A DNA stretch of 11,089 bases from Anaerolineae bacterium (GTDB taxonomy: Bacteria > Chloroflexota > Anaerolineae > B4-G1), in NCBI GenBank assembly GCA_030620125.1, contig JAUXFI010000048.1:1-11089 (forward strand), read 5' to 3'. A program made the position numbers and the translations under genes. A model generated the notes under the pieces. The model had not been told where the DNA came from, ran no database searches, and saw nothing but the letters and a program-made list of their open reading frames with translations. Of this stretch, positions 1-7,194 are shown piece after piece; within the stretch, counting starts at the first letter, position 1; every line of letters starts with the position of its first letter.

Positions 1-2
1 CC

Positions 3-401
3 ACCTGGCCCAGCGTGTACACCTTCACGGGCGAGTTGATTCACTGGTGTGACCTCAACGGTATCTGGGCCGCCGATATAGAGTTGCCCAACTACGACCT
101 GCCAGATACCGTCCCCAGCGGTAGGGCGGAGACCACGCTGGCAACACATCAGCACGTTCTGGGCACATTGCTGGCGAGTTTGGAACCCGATAGGCCTTTG
201 CCTGATGAAGATGGTTATATTTACTACACCGTGCAACCTGGCGATACGGTGATGGGAATAGCGTTCCAGTTCGAAGATGAGATGGAGGCAGCCCTGCGTT
301 TGAAGGAGAAAATCTTGCGCTTGAATGGAATAGATGACGAGAATCTCATTGTGGAGGGGAGCATGCTCCGCATACCTGTGACCATAGGTGATCAGCCGTA
401 A
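3..401 (+). CDS. C-terminal part of a LysM-domain protein, possibly a zinc peptidase/amidase (5' partial)
   Basis: The frame is open from base 3 with no stop upstream, so the gene probably begins outside the window; the GTG at 15 is just an internal valine. The stop at 399-401 is intact. A LysM domain occupies about bases 218-383, recognisable from the YYTVQPGDTV opening, the LNGI core and the IVEGSMLRIPV ending; LysM binds the glycan strands of peptidoglycan. The preceding part (TGELIHWCDLNGIW, then a DIELPNY segment and a helix) resembles the end of M14-type zinc carboxypeptidases or murein peptide amidases, where a Glu near the end is catalytic. That assignment is inference from a short piece. 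The stop codon shares one base with the ATG of the L,D-transpeptidase gene, so the two are probably translationally coupled and both act on the cell wall. Confidence 0.75.
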   Translation, partial: TWPSVYTFTGELIHWCDLNGIWAADIELPNYDLPDTVPSGRAETTLATHQHVLGTLLASLEPDRPLPDEDGYIYYTVQPGDTVMGIAFQFEDEMEAALRLKEKILRLNGIDDENLIVEGSMLRIPVTIGDQP

Positions 402-1252
402 TGGTTAAAACAACTTTGCTTACCCCAATCTGTCTGCTCCTTGCAATCTCGGTTGCTGTGATGGTTATCCTGTCTTGTAACACCAGCCACGTGAGTGACG
501 TGTGCCCGACAGACGACACCGCTACTACGGACATACCGGTTGCGATCTCCTCCAGTGCGCCGACAAGATTGGCAACGGCGACCCCCACAGCGACTTCTAC
601 AGACGCTCCCACGGCCACTCCTACAACCACGAATACAGCAAAACCGACGCGCTGCTCCACGCCAGTGCCCGACGACCTGTTGACGCCGATGGACGATATG
701 GTGATGCTTCGCAGATCTAACCCGGAGTATCCCGACATGGAAGTACGTCCGCGTATCGCAACGGAAGACATGCAGCCTGCTACCCCCACTCCGCCGAGAG
801 CAACACCGATGCCAGCAGTGCTGGACACCATTCAGCCTCCTACGCTGGCAGGCAAGGCGTTGGTTGTTGACCAGGATACACAGGTATTGCGTGTCTACGA
901 GGACGGCGTTGAGATTCGTACACTGCTAGTCAGCACAGGAGTGCCATCGTTATACACGCCTGCCTTTCTCGGGCACGTTGGTCACTACGTGAGCACCATC
1001 TACGGTTATGGCGGCCTGTCCGACAATGCCTGGTACATTTTCACTGCCGGAGGCAACATCTACATTCATAGCGCCCCCTACACGCTATCTGAAGGCATGA
1101 AGGTGTATGAAGGGCTAGAGTTCCTGGGAGTGCAACCTTCTTCGCACGGGTGCATTCGCCTCCATCCGTCCGACGCAGAATGGTTGGTCTCCTGGAATCC
1201 CCTGGGGGTGCCAATTCTCATCACGTCACCGCATCTCAACGGAGGGGAGTGA
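401..1252 (+). CDS. L,D-transpeptidase (YkuD family), lipoprotein-like
   Basis: This 283-residue protein is an exported L,D-transpeptidase, an enzyme family that cross-links peptidoglycan stem peptides through a catalytic cysteine. The N-terminus has one Lys and then a hydrophobic stretch to Cys26, with ILSC resembling a slightly atypical lipobox (Leu at -2), so lipid anchoring is plausible; a plain signal peptide is the alternative. Residues 46-140 form a Thr/Pro/Ala-rich, presumably unstructured spacer that would hold the enzyme off the membrane. The YkuD domain spans about 150-277. It has the conserved His223 (in IHSAP, where HG is more usual), then SHGC with His249 and Cys251, followed by Ile-Arg253. 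The start is chosen because AGGTGAT at 386-392 lies 8 bases upstream and gives a good signal sequence. It overlaps the upstream LysM gene by one base and ends 5 bases before the first kinase gene. Confidence 0.92.
   Translation: MVKTTLLTPICLLLAISVAVMVILSCNTSHVSDVCPTDDTATTDIPVAISSSAPTRLATATPTATSTDAPTATPTTTNTAKPTRCSTPVPDDLLTPMDDMVMLRRSNPEYPDMEVRPRIATEDMQPATPTPPRATPMPAVLDTIQPPTLAGKALVVDQDTQVLRVYEDGVEIRTLLVSTGVPSLYTPAFLGHVGHYVSTIYGYGGLSDNAWYIFTAGGNIYIHSAPYTLSEGMKVYEGLEFLGVQPSSHGCIRLHPSDAEWLVSWNPLGVPILITSPHLNGGE
1241..1247 (+). promoter_or_regulatory. Ribosome binding site of the first kinase gene
   Basis: GGAGGGG lies 10 bases before ATG 1258, inside the last codons of the L,D-transpeptidase gene. 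It decides the start: the in-frame ATG at 1150 would add 36 residues read out of frame from the L,D-transpeptidase catalytic region, with no kinase homology. Confidence 0.8.
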
Positions 1253-1257
1253 AAACA

Positions 1258-3183
1258 ATGTCTCTCACAGGTGGTCAGATTGTAAATAGCCGTTACCGCA
1301 TTGTCTCAATGTTAGGCCAAGGCGGCATGGGCGCCGTCTACCGCGCCTGGGACGTGAACCTGAACATCCCCGTGGCGCTCAAGGAGATGACACCCGACTC
1401 CAACGCTGGCGCCCACACACTGGCCCAACTGCGCCAGCAATTCGAGCGTGAGGCCCAGGTGGTGGCCGGCCTCGACCACCCCAACCTGGTGCGCGTGACC
1501 AATTACTTTTCCTGGGGCGGCTCCGAGTGCCTGGTGATGAACTTTGTCGAGGGGGAAAGCCTGGCAGACCGCATTGAGCAGGAAGGGGCACAGCCGGAAG
1601 CGCGGGTGCTGGATTGGGCGCAGCAGTTGCTCGACGCGCTGGCCTACTGCCACGCTCGAGGTGTGATCCACCGCGACGTGAAACCGCAGAACGTGATCAT
1701 TACCCCGGAGGGCAAGCCAGTGCTAGTGGACTTTGGGCTGGTAAAGTTGTGGGACCCGCGAGACCCGCGCACACAGACAGTGATACGGGCAATGGGCACG
1801 CCGGAATACGCCCCGCCAGAGCAGTACAGCGCCATCGCCGGGCATACCGATCCCCGCTCCGACCTCTACAGCCTGGGGGCGATGTTGTACCACGTCCTCA
1901 CAGGCCAGGCGCCAATGTCCGCTACTGATCGGATGGCGGTGCCGGAGCAGTTTGTGTCGCCGCGCACAGTGGCACCCCACGTGAGTCCACAGACAGAGGC
2001 GGTGGTGCTCAAAGCGATGGAGTTGCCCATCACGCAGCGTTTCTCAACGGCACAGGAGATGGCGAACGCGCTGCGCGGCGCACCGCCTGTTCCGCCTCCT
2101 CCCAGATCCGCGGGAGGGCCGCCGGTCTGGGCGTGGGGCTTGGGCGCTGTTCTACTGGTGGCACTGCTCGTCGGCTGCCTGATTGGGATCGGCGTTGTCT
2201 TGTCCACAATCCAGGGAAATGGCCCGACCAGTGTGCCAGACACGCCCACCGTCACGCGGAATACCTCGACTCAGGGGCAGACACCCACGACGACGACAGC
2301 GAGGCCCACGGTCACACCTAGACCCACGACGACACAGATACCGCCCACGACTATACCAGCCTCTCCCACACCAGTGTTATACTCAATAGTGTTCGATTCA
2401 TACCGTGACGGCAATTGGGAAGTTTACATGATTGACGAGAACGGTTCGGGCCTCGTCAATCTGACCAACAACCTGGCCGATGATGGTGATCCTGCCTGGT
2501 CATTCGATGGGAAACAGATTGCTTTCGATAGCGACCGTGACGGCAATTGGGAGATCTATGTGATGGATGCGGACGGCTCAGGGGTGACCAGGTTGACGAA
2601 TCATTCAAAGGACGACGATCACCCTGTCTGGTCCCCCGATGGTTCACGGGTTGCTTTCAAATCTAATCGCGATGGCAACTGGGAGATTTATGTGGTCAAC
2701 CTTGCCGATTCAAGCAGCGTGAACTTGACCAACAATCCGGCCGACGACCAGCTAGCAGCCTGGTCGCCCGATGGTCAGCGCATTGCTTTTATCTCAGACC
2801 GGACGGGAGATTGGGATATCTGGGTTATGAATACTGATGGCTCCGGCCTGGTCAACCTGACCCGCCATTCGGCCAAGGATTCCTTTCCCGCCTGGTCACC
2901 CGATGGCCGGCGAATTACTTTCTGTTCCTACCGAGATGGCAACGGAGAGATTTATGTGATGAATGTTGACGGCTCTGGTCTGGTGAGGTTGACCGATCAT
3001 CCGGCCGATGACTGGAGGCCCTCCTGGTCGCCCGACGGTCTGCGGCTGGCTTTCGCATCTGACCGTGATGGCGATCATGAAATCTACCTTATGGACGTAA
3101 ATGGAGGCAATATCGTGCAGGTGACCTACAATGATGCCAGGGATACGTGGCCTGTTTGGTCGCCCATACCCTATACCCGCTAG
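1258..3183 (+). CDS. Membrane Ser/Thr protein kinase with C-terminal PD40/TolB-like beta-propeller
   Basis: This 641-residue protein has a PknB-type kinase domain at about 13-275. It shows the Gly-rich loop GQGGMG (20-25), ATP-binding Lys42 in VALKE, the catalytic HRD at 138-140 followed by VKPQN, DFG at 158-160 and a GTPEYAPPEQY activation/P+1 segment, so it should be active. A Pro-rich stretch leads to one membrane helix at about 292-315, then a Thr/Pro-rich linker (about 317-372). Residues 377-641 are six 44-residue repeats of the PD40/WD40-like type found in TolB. Topology by analogy with PknB: kinase in the cytoplasm, propeller outside, replacing the PASTA repeats of classical PknB as the probable sensor; the ligand is unknown. 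The gene follows the L,D-transpeptidase by 5 bases, which hints at cell-wall-linked control, and is followed 10 bases later by a paralogous kinase. The propeller part is visibly less GC-rich than the kinase part, suggesting a different history. Confidence 0.93.
   Translation: MSLTGGQIVNSRYRIVSMLGQGGMGAVYRAWDVNLNIPVALKEMTPDSNAGAHTLAQLRQQFEREAQVVAGLDHPNLVRVTNYFSWGGSECLVMNFVEGESLADRIEQEGAQPEARVLDWAQQLLDALAYCHARGVIHRDVKPQNVIITPEGKPVLVDFGLVKLWDPRDPRTQTVIRAMGTPEYAPPEQYSAIAGHTDPRSDLYSLGAMLYHVLTGQAPMSATDRMAVPEQFVSPRTVAPHVSPQTEAVVLKAMELPITQRFSTAQEMANALRGAPPVPPPPRSAGGPPVWAWGLGAVLLVALLVGCLIGIGVVLSTIQGNGPTSVPDTPTVTRNTSTQGQTPTTTTARPTVTPRPTTTQIPPTTIPASPTPVLYSIVFDSYRDGNWEVYMIDENGSGLVNLTNNLADDGDPAWSFDGKQIAFDSDRDGNWEIYVMDADGSGVTRLTNHSKDDDHPVWSPDGSRVAFKSNRDGNWEIYVVNLADSSSVNLTNNPADDQLAAWSPDGQRIAFISDRTGDWDIWVMNTDGSGLVNLTRHSAKDSFPAWSPDGRRITFCSYRDGNGEIYVMNVDGSGLVRLTDHPADDWRPSWSPDGLRLAFASDRDGDHEIYLMDVNGGNIVQVTYNDARDTWPVWSPIPYTR
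2386..3180 (+). repeat. Six coding repeats of 132 bases (PD40 propeller blades)
   Basis: Six direct repeats, each 44 codons, start at bases 2386, 2518, 2650, 2782, 2914 and 3046 (residues 377, 421, 465, 509, 553, 597). Each contains a variant of AF-S-RDGNWEIYVM, then DGSG, LTN and WSPDG. Blades 1 to 3 are most alike in the RDGNWE segment; the last lacks the final DG and ends in Pro-Tyr-Thr-Arg. Six to seven blades of this type close into a TolB-like propeller. The conserved Asp-rich turns could bind metal ions; that is inference. Confidence 0.9.
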
Positions 3184-3186
3184 GAG
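3181..3186 (+). promoter_or_regulatory. Ribosome binding site fused to the stop codon of the preceding gene
   Basis: TAGGAG contains the TAG stop of the first kinase (3181-3183) and serves as Shine-Dalgarno sequence for ATG 3194, 7 bases away. This fixes the start of the second kinase at 3194, rather than at in-frame ATG codons at 3131 and 3134 within the propeller gene, and suggests coupled translation. Confidence 0.75.
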
Positions 3187-3193
3187 TACCAAG

Positions 3194-4714
3194 ATGCTAC
3201 AAACTGGAAGTGTACTGCAGAACCGCTACCGCATCGCCCGCCTGCTGGGCCAGGGCGGTATGGGCGCCGTCTACCGCGCCTGGGACCTCAACCTCAATAT
3301 CCCCGTGGCGCTTAAGGAACTGGTGCCCGAGCCGGGCATTGACCCGGCCACGTTGGCCCAACTGCGGGCCCAGTTCCAACGCGAGGCCCAGGTGCTGGCA
3401 AACCTCGTCCACCCCAGCCTCACCCGTGTCACAAACCACTTTGAGTGGGGCGGCAACGCCTACCTGGTGATGGATTTCGTCGAGGGAGAGAGCCTGGACG
3501 CGCTCATCGCCCGCCTGGGTCCCTTGCCGGAAGCCCAGGTGCTGAACTGGACCGCCCAGTTACTGGATGCGCTGGCAACGTGTCACGCCCAGCACATTAT
3601 CCACCGCGACGTCAAGCCACAGAACATTATCATCCGCCCCGATGGGCGGGCGGTGCTGGTGGACTTTGGGCTGGTCAAACTGTGGGACCCACACCACCCT
3701 CAAACCCAACGCATCATACGTGGCATGGGCACCCGCGAGTACGCCTCGCCGGAGCACTATGGCCTGGGCGGTCGCCACACCGAACCGCGCAGCGATCTCT
3801 ACAGCCTGGGAGCGACGATGTACCACGCGCTCACCGGCCAGGAGCCACCCTCCGCTATGGACCGGTGGGCGACGCCATCTTCGTTCATCAACCCGCGCCG
3901 CCTGCGGGCTGACCTGCAACCGGAGACGGAATCCGCGATTCTGCGGGCCATGACGCTCGACATGAACCAGCGCGTCCAGGACACCCGCGCGATGACGTCC
4001 GCGTTGGGGGTGGAAGGCGATGCAAGAGTGGAATCCGTCGCTGCTCCATTTCAGGTCAACGTTTCCTCGAAACACCGGCTCTCTGTGTCTGCCGTTATCC
4101 CCCGCGATACGCGCTGGCCGCTAGAGATGTCCACGGCCATGGTGATGGCAGTCGTCGGCGTCCTGGCGATGCAGAGCGTCCTTTTTGCTTCCTATCTTTC
4201 GTTTGAGCGCTATCTTGGCCTGAGTGTGGGGGCGCTGCTAGTGGGCGCTGCCGGTTGGTTCGTGGGGGATCTGATCTTTCAGGCGCTGGCGCAATCTGAG
4301 AGCATCGGCATCGCTCCCCCCACCGGCCGCCCGACCCAACGGTTGGTGGCCTTCACGCGGCAACTGGCGCGCCAGTTGAGCACGTCTCAACAGGTCGCGC
4401 TACTGGCGGCGCTATTGATCGGCGCCGCTGCGTCCGCCTGGCTCCTCGGCCCGCTGGTTTTCAATATCCCTCTTCTGTGGAACAACCTGCCCTCCTACGC
4501 CATCGCTGGCCCATTGGTTTACGCAGCCACCGGTCGCCGGCAATGGCGCGCCCTGGTCGCCCACACGCTCGTGGCGACCATCGGTGGCGCTGTCCTCTGG
4601 ACACGTGTGGGAATTAGTTACGACGTTGGGATTCTATTCCTTGCCGCTGCCGGAGGGGGACTTTTGATGGAAGGGATCGTGCTTCTGGCCGAGCGCCGTT
4701 TGTTCTGTAAGTGA
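3194..4714 (+). CDS. Ser/Thr protein kinase with C-terminal multi-spanning membrane domain
   Basis: This 506-residue protein starts with a kinase domain (about 12-275) closely resembling that of the preceding gene: GQGGMG loop at 19-24, Lys41 in VALKE, HRD at 137-139 with VKPQN, DFG at 157-159 and GTREYASPEHY. All catalytic residues are present. After a linker to about residue 309 come five or six hydrophobic segments (about 313-335, 340-363, 401-424, 429-447, 454-473 and 478-499) rich in Gly and Ala, with no external sensor domain. A loop of about 35 polar residues separates helix 2 from helix 3. The membrane part is not a family I recognise; it may sense the membrane state or recruit a partner, possibly the glycine-rich membrane protein encoded next. 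The long identical stretches in the DNA of the two kinase domains indicate tandem duplication or gene conversion. The next gene starts 55 bases downstream. Confidence 0.9.
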   Translation: MLQTGSVLQNRYRIARLLGQGGMGAVYRAWDLNLNIPVALKELVPEPGIDPATLAQLRAQFQREAQVLANLVHPSLTRVTNHFEWGGNAYLVMDFVEGESLDALIARLGPLPEAQVLNWTAQLLDALATCHAQHIIHRDVKPQNIIIRPDGRAVLVDFGLVKLWDPHHPQTQRIIRGMGTREYASPEHYGLGGRHTEPRSDLYSLGATMYHALTGQEPPSAMDRWATPSSFINPRRLRADLQPETESAILRAMTLDMNQRVQDTRAMTSALGVEGDARVESVAAPFQVNVSSKHRLSVSAVIPRDTRWPLEMSTAMVMAVVGVLAMQSVLFASYLSFERYLGLSVGALLVGAAGWFVGDLIFQALAQSESIGIAPPTGRPTQRLVAFTRQLARQLSTSQQVALLAALLIGAAASAWLLGPLVFNIPLLWNNLPSYAIAGPLVYAATGRRQWRALVAHTLVATIGGAVLWTRVGISYDVGILFLAAAGGGLLMEGIVLLAERRLFCK

Positions 4715-4769
4715 CGTGCCGTTACAACCCTGCACATCCGCGTTCTGACCAACAGCGAGGAGATGTACC

Positions 4770-5684
4770 ATGACTCTTGACTTTCGCCGCATCTATGTCC
4801 ACGCCGTGCTTGGCGGGCTGGGCGGTCTGACCGGCTGGGCGCTCACGATACCTGTGACCTGGCTCCAGTTGCCTGGTCTCCTCGGGCTGCTGTTAAAAGA
4901 TGCCCTCATCGGCGCACTGGTCGGCGTGACCATCGGCGCAGCCATTGGCGCTTACGATGGCCTCTTTGCCAGCCACTCCTTCGGACGGCTGCTCAAGGGC
5001 GTGTTCCTGGGCGGCATCATTGGCGCGTTCGGCGGTGCAGTGGGACTCGCTATCAGCGAGGTCATCTTCGTTCTCGGAGGGGGTGGTGTCTGGTCACGGG
5101 CGCTGGGCTGGGCGCTTTTCGGGCTGCTGGTGGGCAGCGCTCAAGGCGTCAGCCAGTGGTCGTTGGCCAAGACCGGATACGGCATACTCGGCGGGTTGCT
5201 GGGCGGGCTGATCGGCGGCAGCACCTGCGAGCGATTGAGTGCTTTCTTGCAAACAGTCACGCATGATCGGGACCTGGGGCTGGGCGTCGGTGGCGCGATG
5301 GGCCTGGTCATCCTGGGGGCCGCCATCGGTGGTCTGATCGGCCTGGTGGAGGTGGTCCTGCGCACAGCCTGGCTCAAGTTCACCCGTGGCAAATTGGAGG
5401 GACAGACCATCACCCTCGACCCGCGCAAGAAGATGCAGATACTCGGCCGGGTCGCCGGCTGCGCGGTCGTGATCCCCGGCGACCCGGACGTGCAGCCCCA
5501 CCACGCGGCTATCTTGCAGGAAGGCCCAACGTTCGCCATTGAGCCACGCGATGGGCTGGTGCTCCTCCGTAGGCCCCAAGGATACGCGCCTGTGCAGCGC
5601 CACATCCTCTGTCATCAAGACAGGCTGCAAGTGGGCAAAACGCGCTTTATCTTCTTGTGCGAACAGAAAGGAGCGACCTCATGA
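4770..5684 (+). CDS. Glycine-rich multi-pass membrane protein with degenerate FHA-like C-terminal domain
   Basis: This 304-residue protein has about six hydrophobic segments in residues 8-200, packed with GxxxG/GGxxGG patterns (for example GGLLGGLIGG at 141-150) typical of tightly packed or oligomerising helices. Residues 208-298 look like an FHA fold: a GQTITL strand, then ILGR (Gly226-Arg227), a strand with Val-Ile-Pro, and QPHHAAI with His244-His245. In a normal FHA the first motif residue is Ser (SRHH) and a later S/T-NG binds the phospho-threonine; here the Ser is replaced and no STNG is present, so phospho-peptide binding is doubtful. The FHA tail would sit in the cytoplasm next to the kinases. 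The start is supported by GAGGAG at 4757-4762, 7 bases before ATG. The end overlaps the vWA gene by 4 bases (ATGA). I know no named family for this arrangement. Confidence 0.85.
   Translation: MTLDFRRIYVHAVLGGLGGLTGWALTIPVTWLQLPGLLGLLLKDALIGALVGVTIGAAIGAYDGLFASHSFGRLLKGVFLGGIIGAFGGAVGLAISEVIFVLGGGGVWSRALGWALFGLLVGSAQGVSQWSLAKTGYGILGGLLGGLIGGSTCERLSAFLQTVTHDRDLGLGVGGAMGLVILGAAIGGLIGLVEVVLRTAWLKFTRGKLEGQTITLDPRKKMQILGRVAGCAVVIPGDPDVQPHHAAILQEGPTFAIEPRDGLVLLRRPQGYAPVQRHILCHQDRLQVGKTRFIFLCEQKGATS
5667..5673 (+). promoter_or_regulatory. Ribosome binding site of the vWA gene
   Basis: AAAGGAG lies 7 bases before ATG 5681, within the end of the upstream gene, whose TGA stop (5682-5684) overlaps this ATG. 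It favours 5681 over the in-frame ATG at 5657, which would place charged residues before the signal sequence. Confidence 0.75.
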
Positions 5685-7141
5685 AACGCTGGATGTTCCT
5701 GCTTCTGCTGTTCGTCTGCGCGGTGGGGTGGGCCGGGCTGATGAGTGTGGACTTTCGGCAGCCGCATGCCGCTCCTGCCTCCGATGGCTCCACAGCCATC
5801 ATCACCTACTTTGACTACGACCAGTCCGCCTTCTCCGACGTCACCGTCTACCTCTCCGCGCTCAATGGCAACGGGCAGCCAGTGTTGGGGTTGACCGAGG
5901 ACGATTTCTCTATCACCGAAGACGACGTTGCGGTGAATGTCACCGGCTTCATCGGAGGCGGCGCACAGCCGGTGACGGCGGTGATGCTGATTGACCACAG
6001 CGGCAGTATGAGCGATGACAGCAAAATGGAAGATGCCATCACTGCCGCTTTAACTTTCCTGGATCACCTGCAGGACGGGCGCGACCATCTGGGCGTCGTC
6101 GCTTTCGACAATACGACCACTGTGCTGGGATCCCTGCGACTGATGGACATCAGCACTCGTACCGACCTGCGGAGACGTATCGGCCGCCTGACCGCTGATG
6201 GCGGCACGGCCTATTACGACGCCGTCTATCAAGCGGTGGACATGTTGCGCACCGTCTCCGGCCGCAAAGTCGTGCTGGCGCTGACCGACGGAAAGGACGA
6301 ACACAGCAGCCGCACTGTGGACACCGTGATGGACTACGCCCAAGATCACAACGTCGTCCTCTACACCATTGGATTGGGAGCCAACGTGAAGCGAGTGGTG
6401 TTGCAGCAAATGGCCCGGGAGACAGGGGGGCAGTATTACGAGCGGCCATCCAGCAGCGACTTGGCGCAACTGTATGCTGAACTGGCCCGCAGTTTGCAAG
6501 ACGAGTATTCGCTGGCCTACACCTCACCCACACCTCGGCTCGACGGTACCACCCGCCAGGTGGAGGTGATGGTGCAGTTGCCGGCAGGAACGATCACGGC
6601 AGTGGGCAGTTACGCCGTCGGTGGCACGCTTACTCCTTCGCTGAACCTGTGGCCTTGCTTGGGGGCTTTGCCGTTGCTGGTGATGCTGGTGTTGCCGGGG
6701 CTCTACGACCGCGTGCGCGGACGAGGACGATTGGCCGAGCCGGAGGCCGTCATGTCGCCACCGATTGCTCCGTCCCTGGCGGTCATGCCCTCTATCTCGC
6801 CGCGCACCGGGACGGCGTTGATGAGCGAGCCAGCCACTGCCGCTCCTGCCGTCTGTTTCAATTGTGGGACGGCGCTGCGAGATGGCGCACACTTCTGCCC
6901 GGCGTGTGGTCAGCCTGTGTCTAAAGGACTTTCCCCTTCTCTGTCAGGGAAGGGGGCTGGTGGGTTAGGTTCTACGCCAGTCTGCGCCTATTGTGGCGCA
7001 CCTATCCGGCCCGGCGCCAAGTTCTGCCGTGCCTGTGGTCAGTCTGTGGCAGTGGCTCCGGCACTCTTGACTTGTCCTCACTGCGGTGCTATGCTACAGC
7101 CTGGCGCCCAATTTTGCGCCAATTGCGGTCGAAGAGTATAG
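5681..7141 (+). CDS. Membrane-anchored vWA-domain protein with three C-terminal zinc ribbons
   Basis: The protein has 486 residues. Residues 1-22 (MKRW, then hydrophobic) are a signal peptide or anchor. A short beta region (about 38-92) precedes a vWA domain at about 97-275 with a complete metal-ion-dependent adhesion site: Asp105-x-Ser107-x-Ser109, Thr176 and Asp203. vWA domains bind protein partners through a Mg ion. A second membrane helix (about 321-342) is followed by Arg-rich RVRGRGR, which by the positive-inside rule puts the tail in the cytoplasm. The tail has a Pro/Ala linker and three CxxC-10-CxxC zinc ribbons: Cys392/395/406/409, Cys435/438/449/452 and Cys465/468/479/482. So the vWA would face outside and the ribbons inside, where they could meet the zinc-ribbon/FHA protein encoded downstream. 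The linker between ribbons 1 and 2 is 13 residues longer than that between 2 and 3 because of an in-frame repeat-like insert. The partner is unknown. Confidence 0.93.
   Translation: MKRWMFLLLLFVCAVGWAGLMSVDFRQPHAAPASDGSTAIITYFDYDQSAFSDVTVYLSALNGNGQPVLGLTEDDFSITEDDVAVNVTGFIGGGAQPVTAVMLIDHSGSMSDDSKMEDAITAALTFLDHLQDGRDHLGVVAFDNTTTVLGSLRLMDISTRTDLRRRIGRLTADGGTAYYDAVYQAVDMLRTVSGRKVVLALTDGKDEHSSRTVDTVMDYAQDHNVVLYTIGLGANVKRVVLQQMARETGGQYYERPSSSDLAQLYAELARSLQDEYSLAYTSPTPRLDGTTRQVEVMVQLPAGTITAVGSYAVGGTLTPSLNLWPCLGALPLLVMLVLPGLYDRVRGRGRLAEPEAVMSPPIAPSLAVMPSISPRTGTALMSEPATAAPAVCFNCGTALRDGAHFCPACGQPVSKGLSPSLSGKGAGGLGSTPVCAYCGAPIRPGAKFCRACGQSVAVAPALLTCPHCGAMLQPGAQFCANCGRRV
6928..6971 (+). repeat. In-frame hairpin-forming insert in the zinc-ribbon linker
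   Basis: Bases 6933-6941 (CCCCTTCTC) pair with 6947-6955 (GGGAAGGGG), with one G-T pair, around a 5-base loop. They are followed by GCTGGTGGGTTAGGT. The segment codes for a Gly/Ser-rich piece of the vWA protein (about residues 417-430) that has no counterpart between ribbons 2 and 3. Its composition resembles dispersed intergenic repeats of Chloroflexota and cyanobacteria; that likeness is from memory and was not searched. Confidence 0.6.
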
Positions 7142-7184
7142 TTGTGCGTGGAAGTCAGTGCGGGCCAGTTAACGATAACTCTGC

Positions 7185-7190
7185 GAGGTG
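7185..7190 (+). promoter_or_regulatory. Ribosome binding site of the kinase-FHA gene
   Basis: GAGGTG lies 4 bases before ATG 7195 and 7 before ATG 7198. Either tandem ATG could be used and they differ by one Met. It rules out the long in-frame extension back to ATG 6991, which would overlap the vWA gene's zinc ribbons. Confidence 0.6.
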
Positions 7191-7194
7191 TGCA

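Noticed and set aside
346..831. A 161-codon open frame on the - strand opposite the L,D-transpeptidase gene
   Set aside because: It is a Val/Gly/Ala-rich mirror of the Thr/Pro/Ala-rich linker, with no start signal or domain.
1150..1257. N-terminal extension of the first kinase back to ATG 1150
   Set aside because: It would overlap the catalytic end of the L,D-transpeptidase gene in another frame; a strong Shine-Dalgarno sequence supports ATG 1258.
2386..3180. CRISPR-like array
   Set aside because: The period is 132 bases, in frame, with conserved protein motifs; these are propeller blades, not spacer-repeat units.
4715..4769. Possible terminator or promoter in the 55-base gap after the second kinase
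   Set aside because: I see no inverted repeat with a T-run and no paired -35/-10 boxes; only the ribosome binding site is recognisable.
6991..7194. N-terminal extension of the kinase-FHA gene back to ATG 6991
   Set aside because: It would read the vWA zinc-ribbon region in a wrong frame; the kinase family normally begins a few residues before the Gly-rich loop, as from 7195.
7142..7194. Possible promoter in the gap before the kinase-FHA gene (TTGTGC and GATAAC)
   Set aside because: The two boxes are about 26 bases apart, too far for a sigma-70-type promoter, and both are weak matches.
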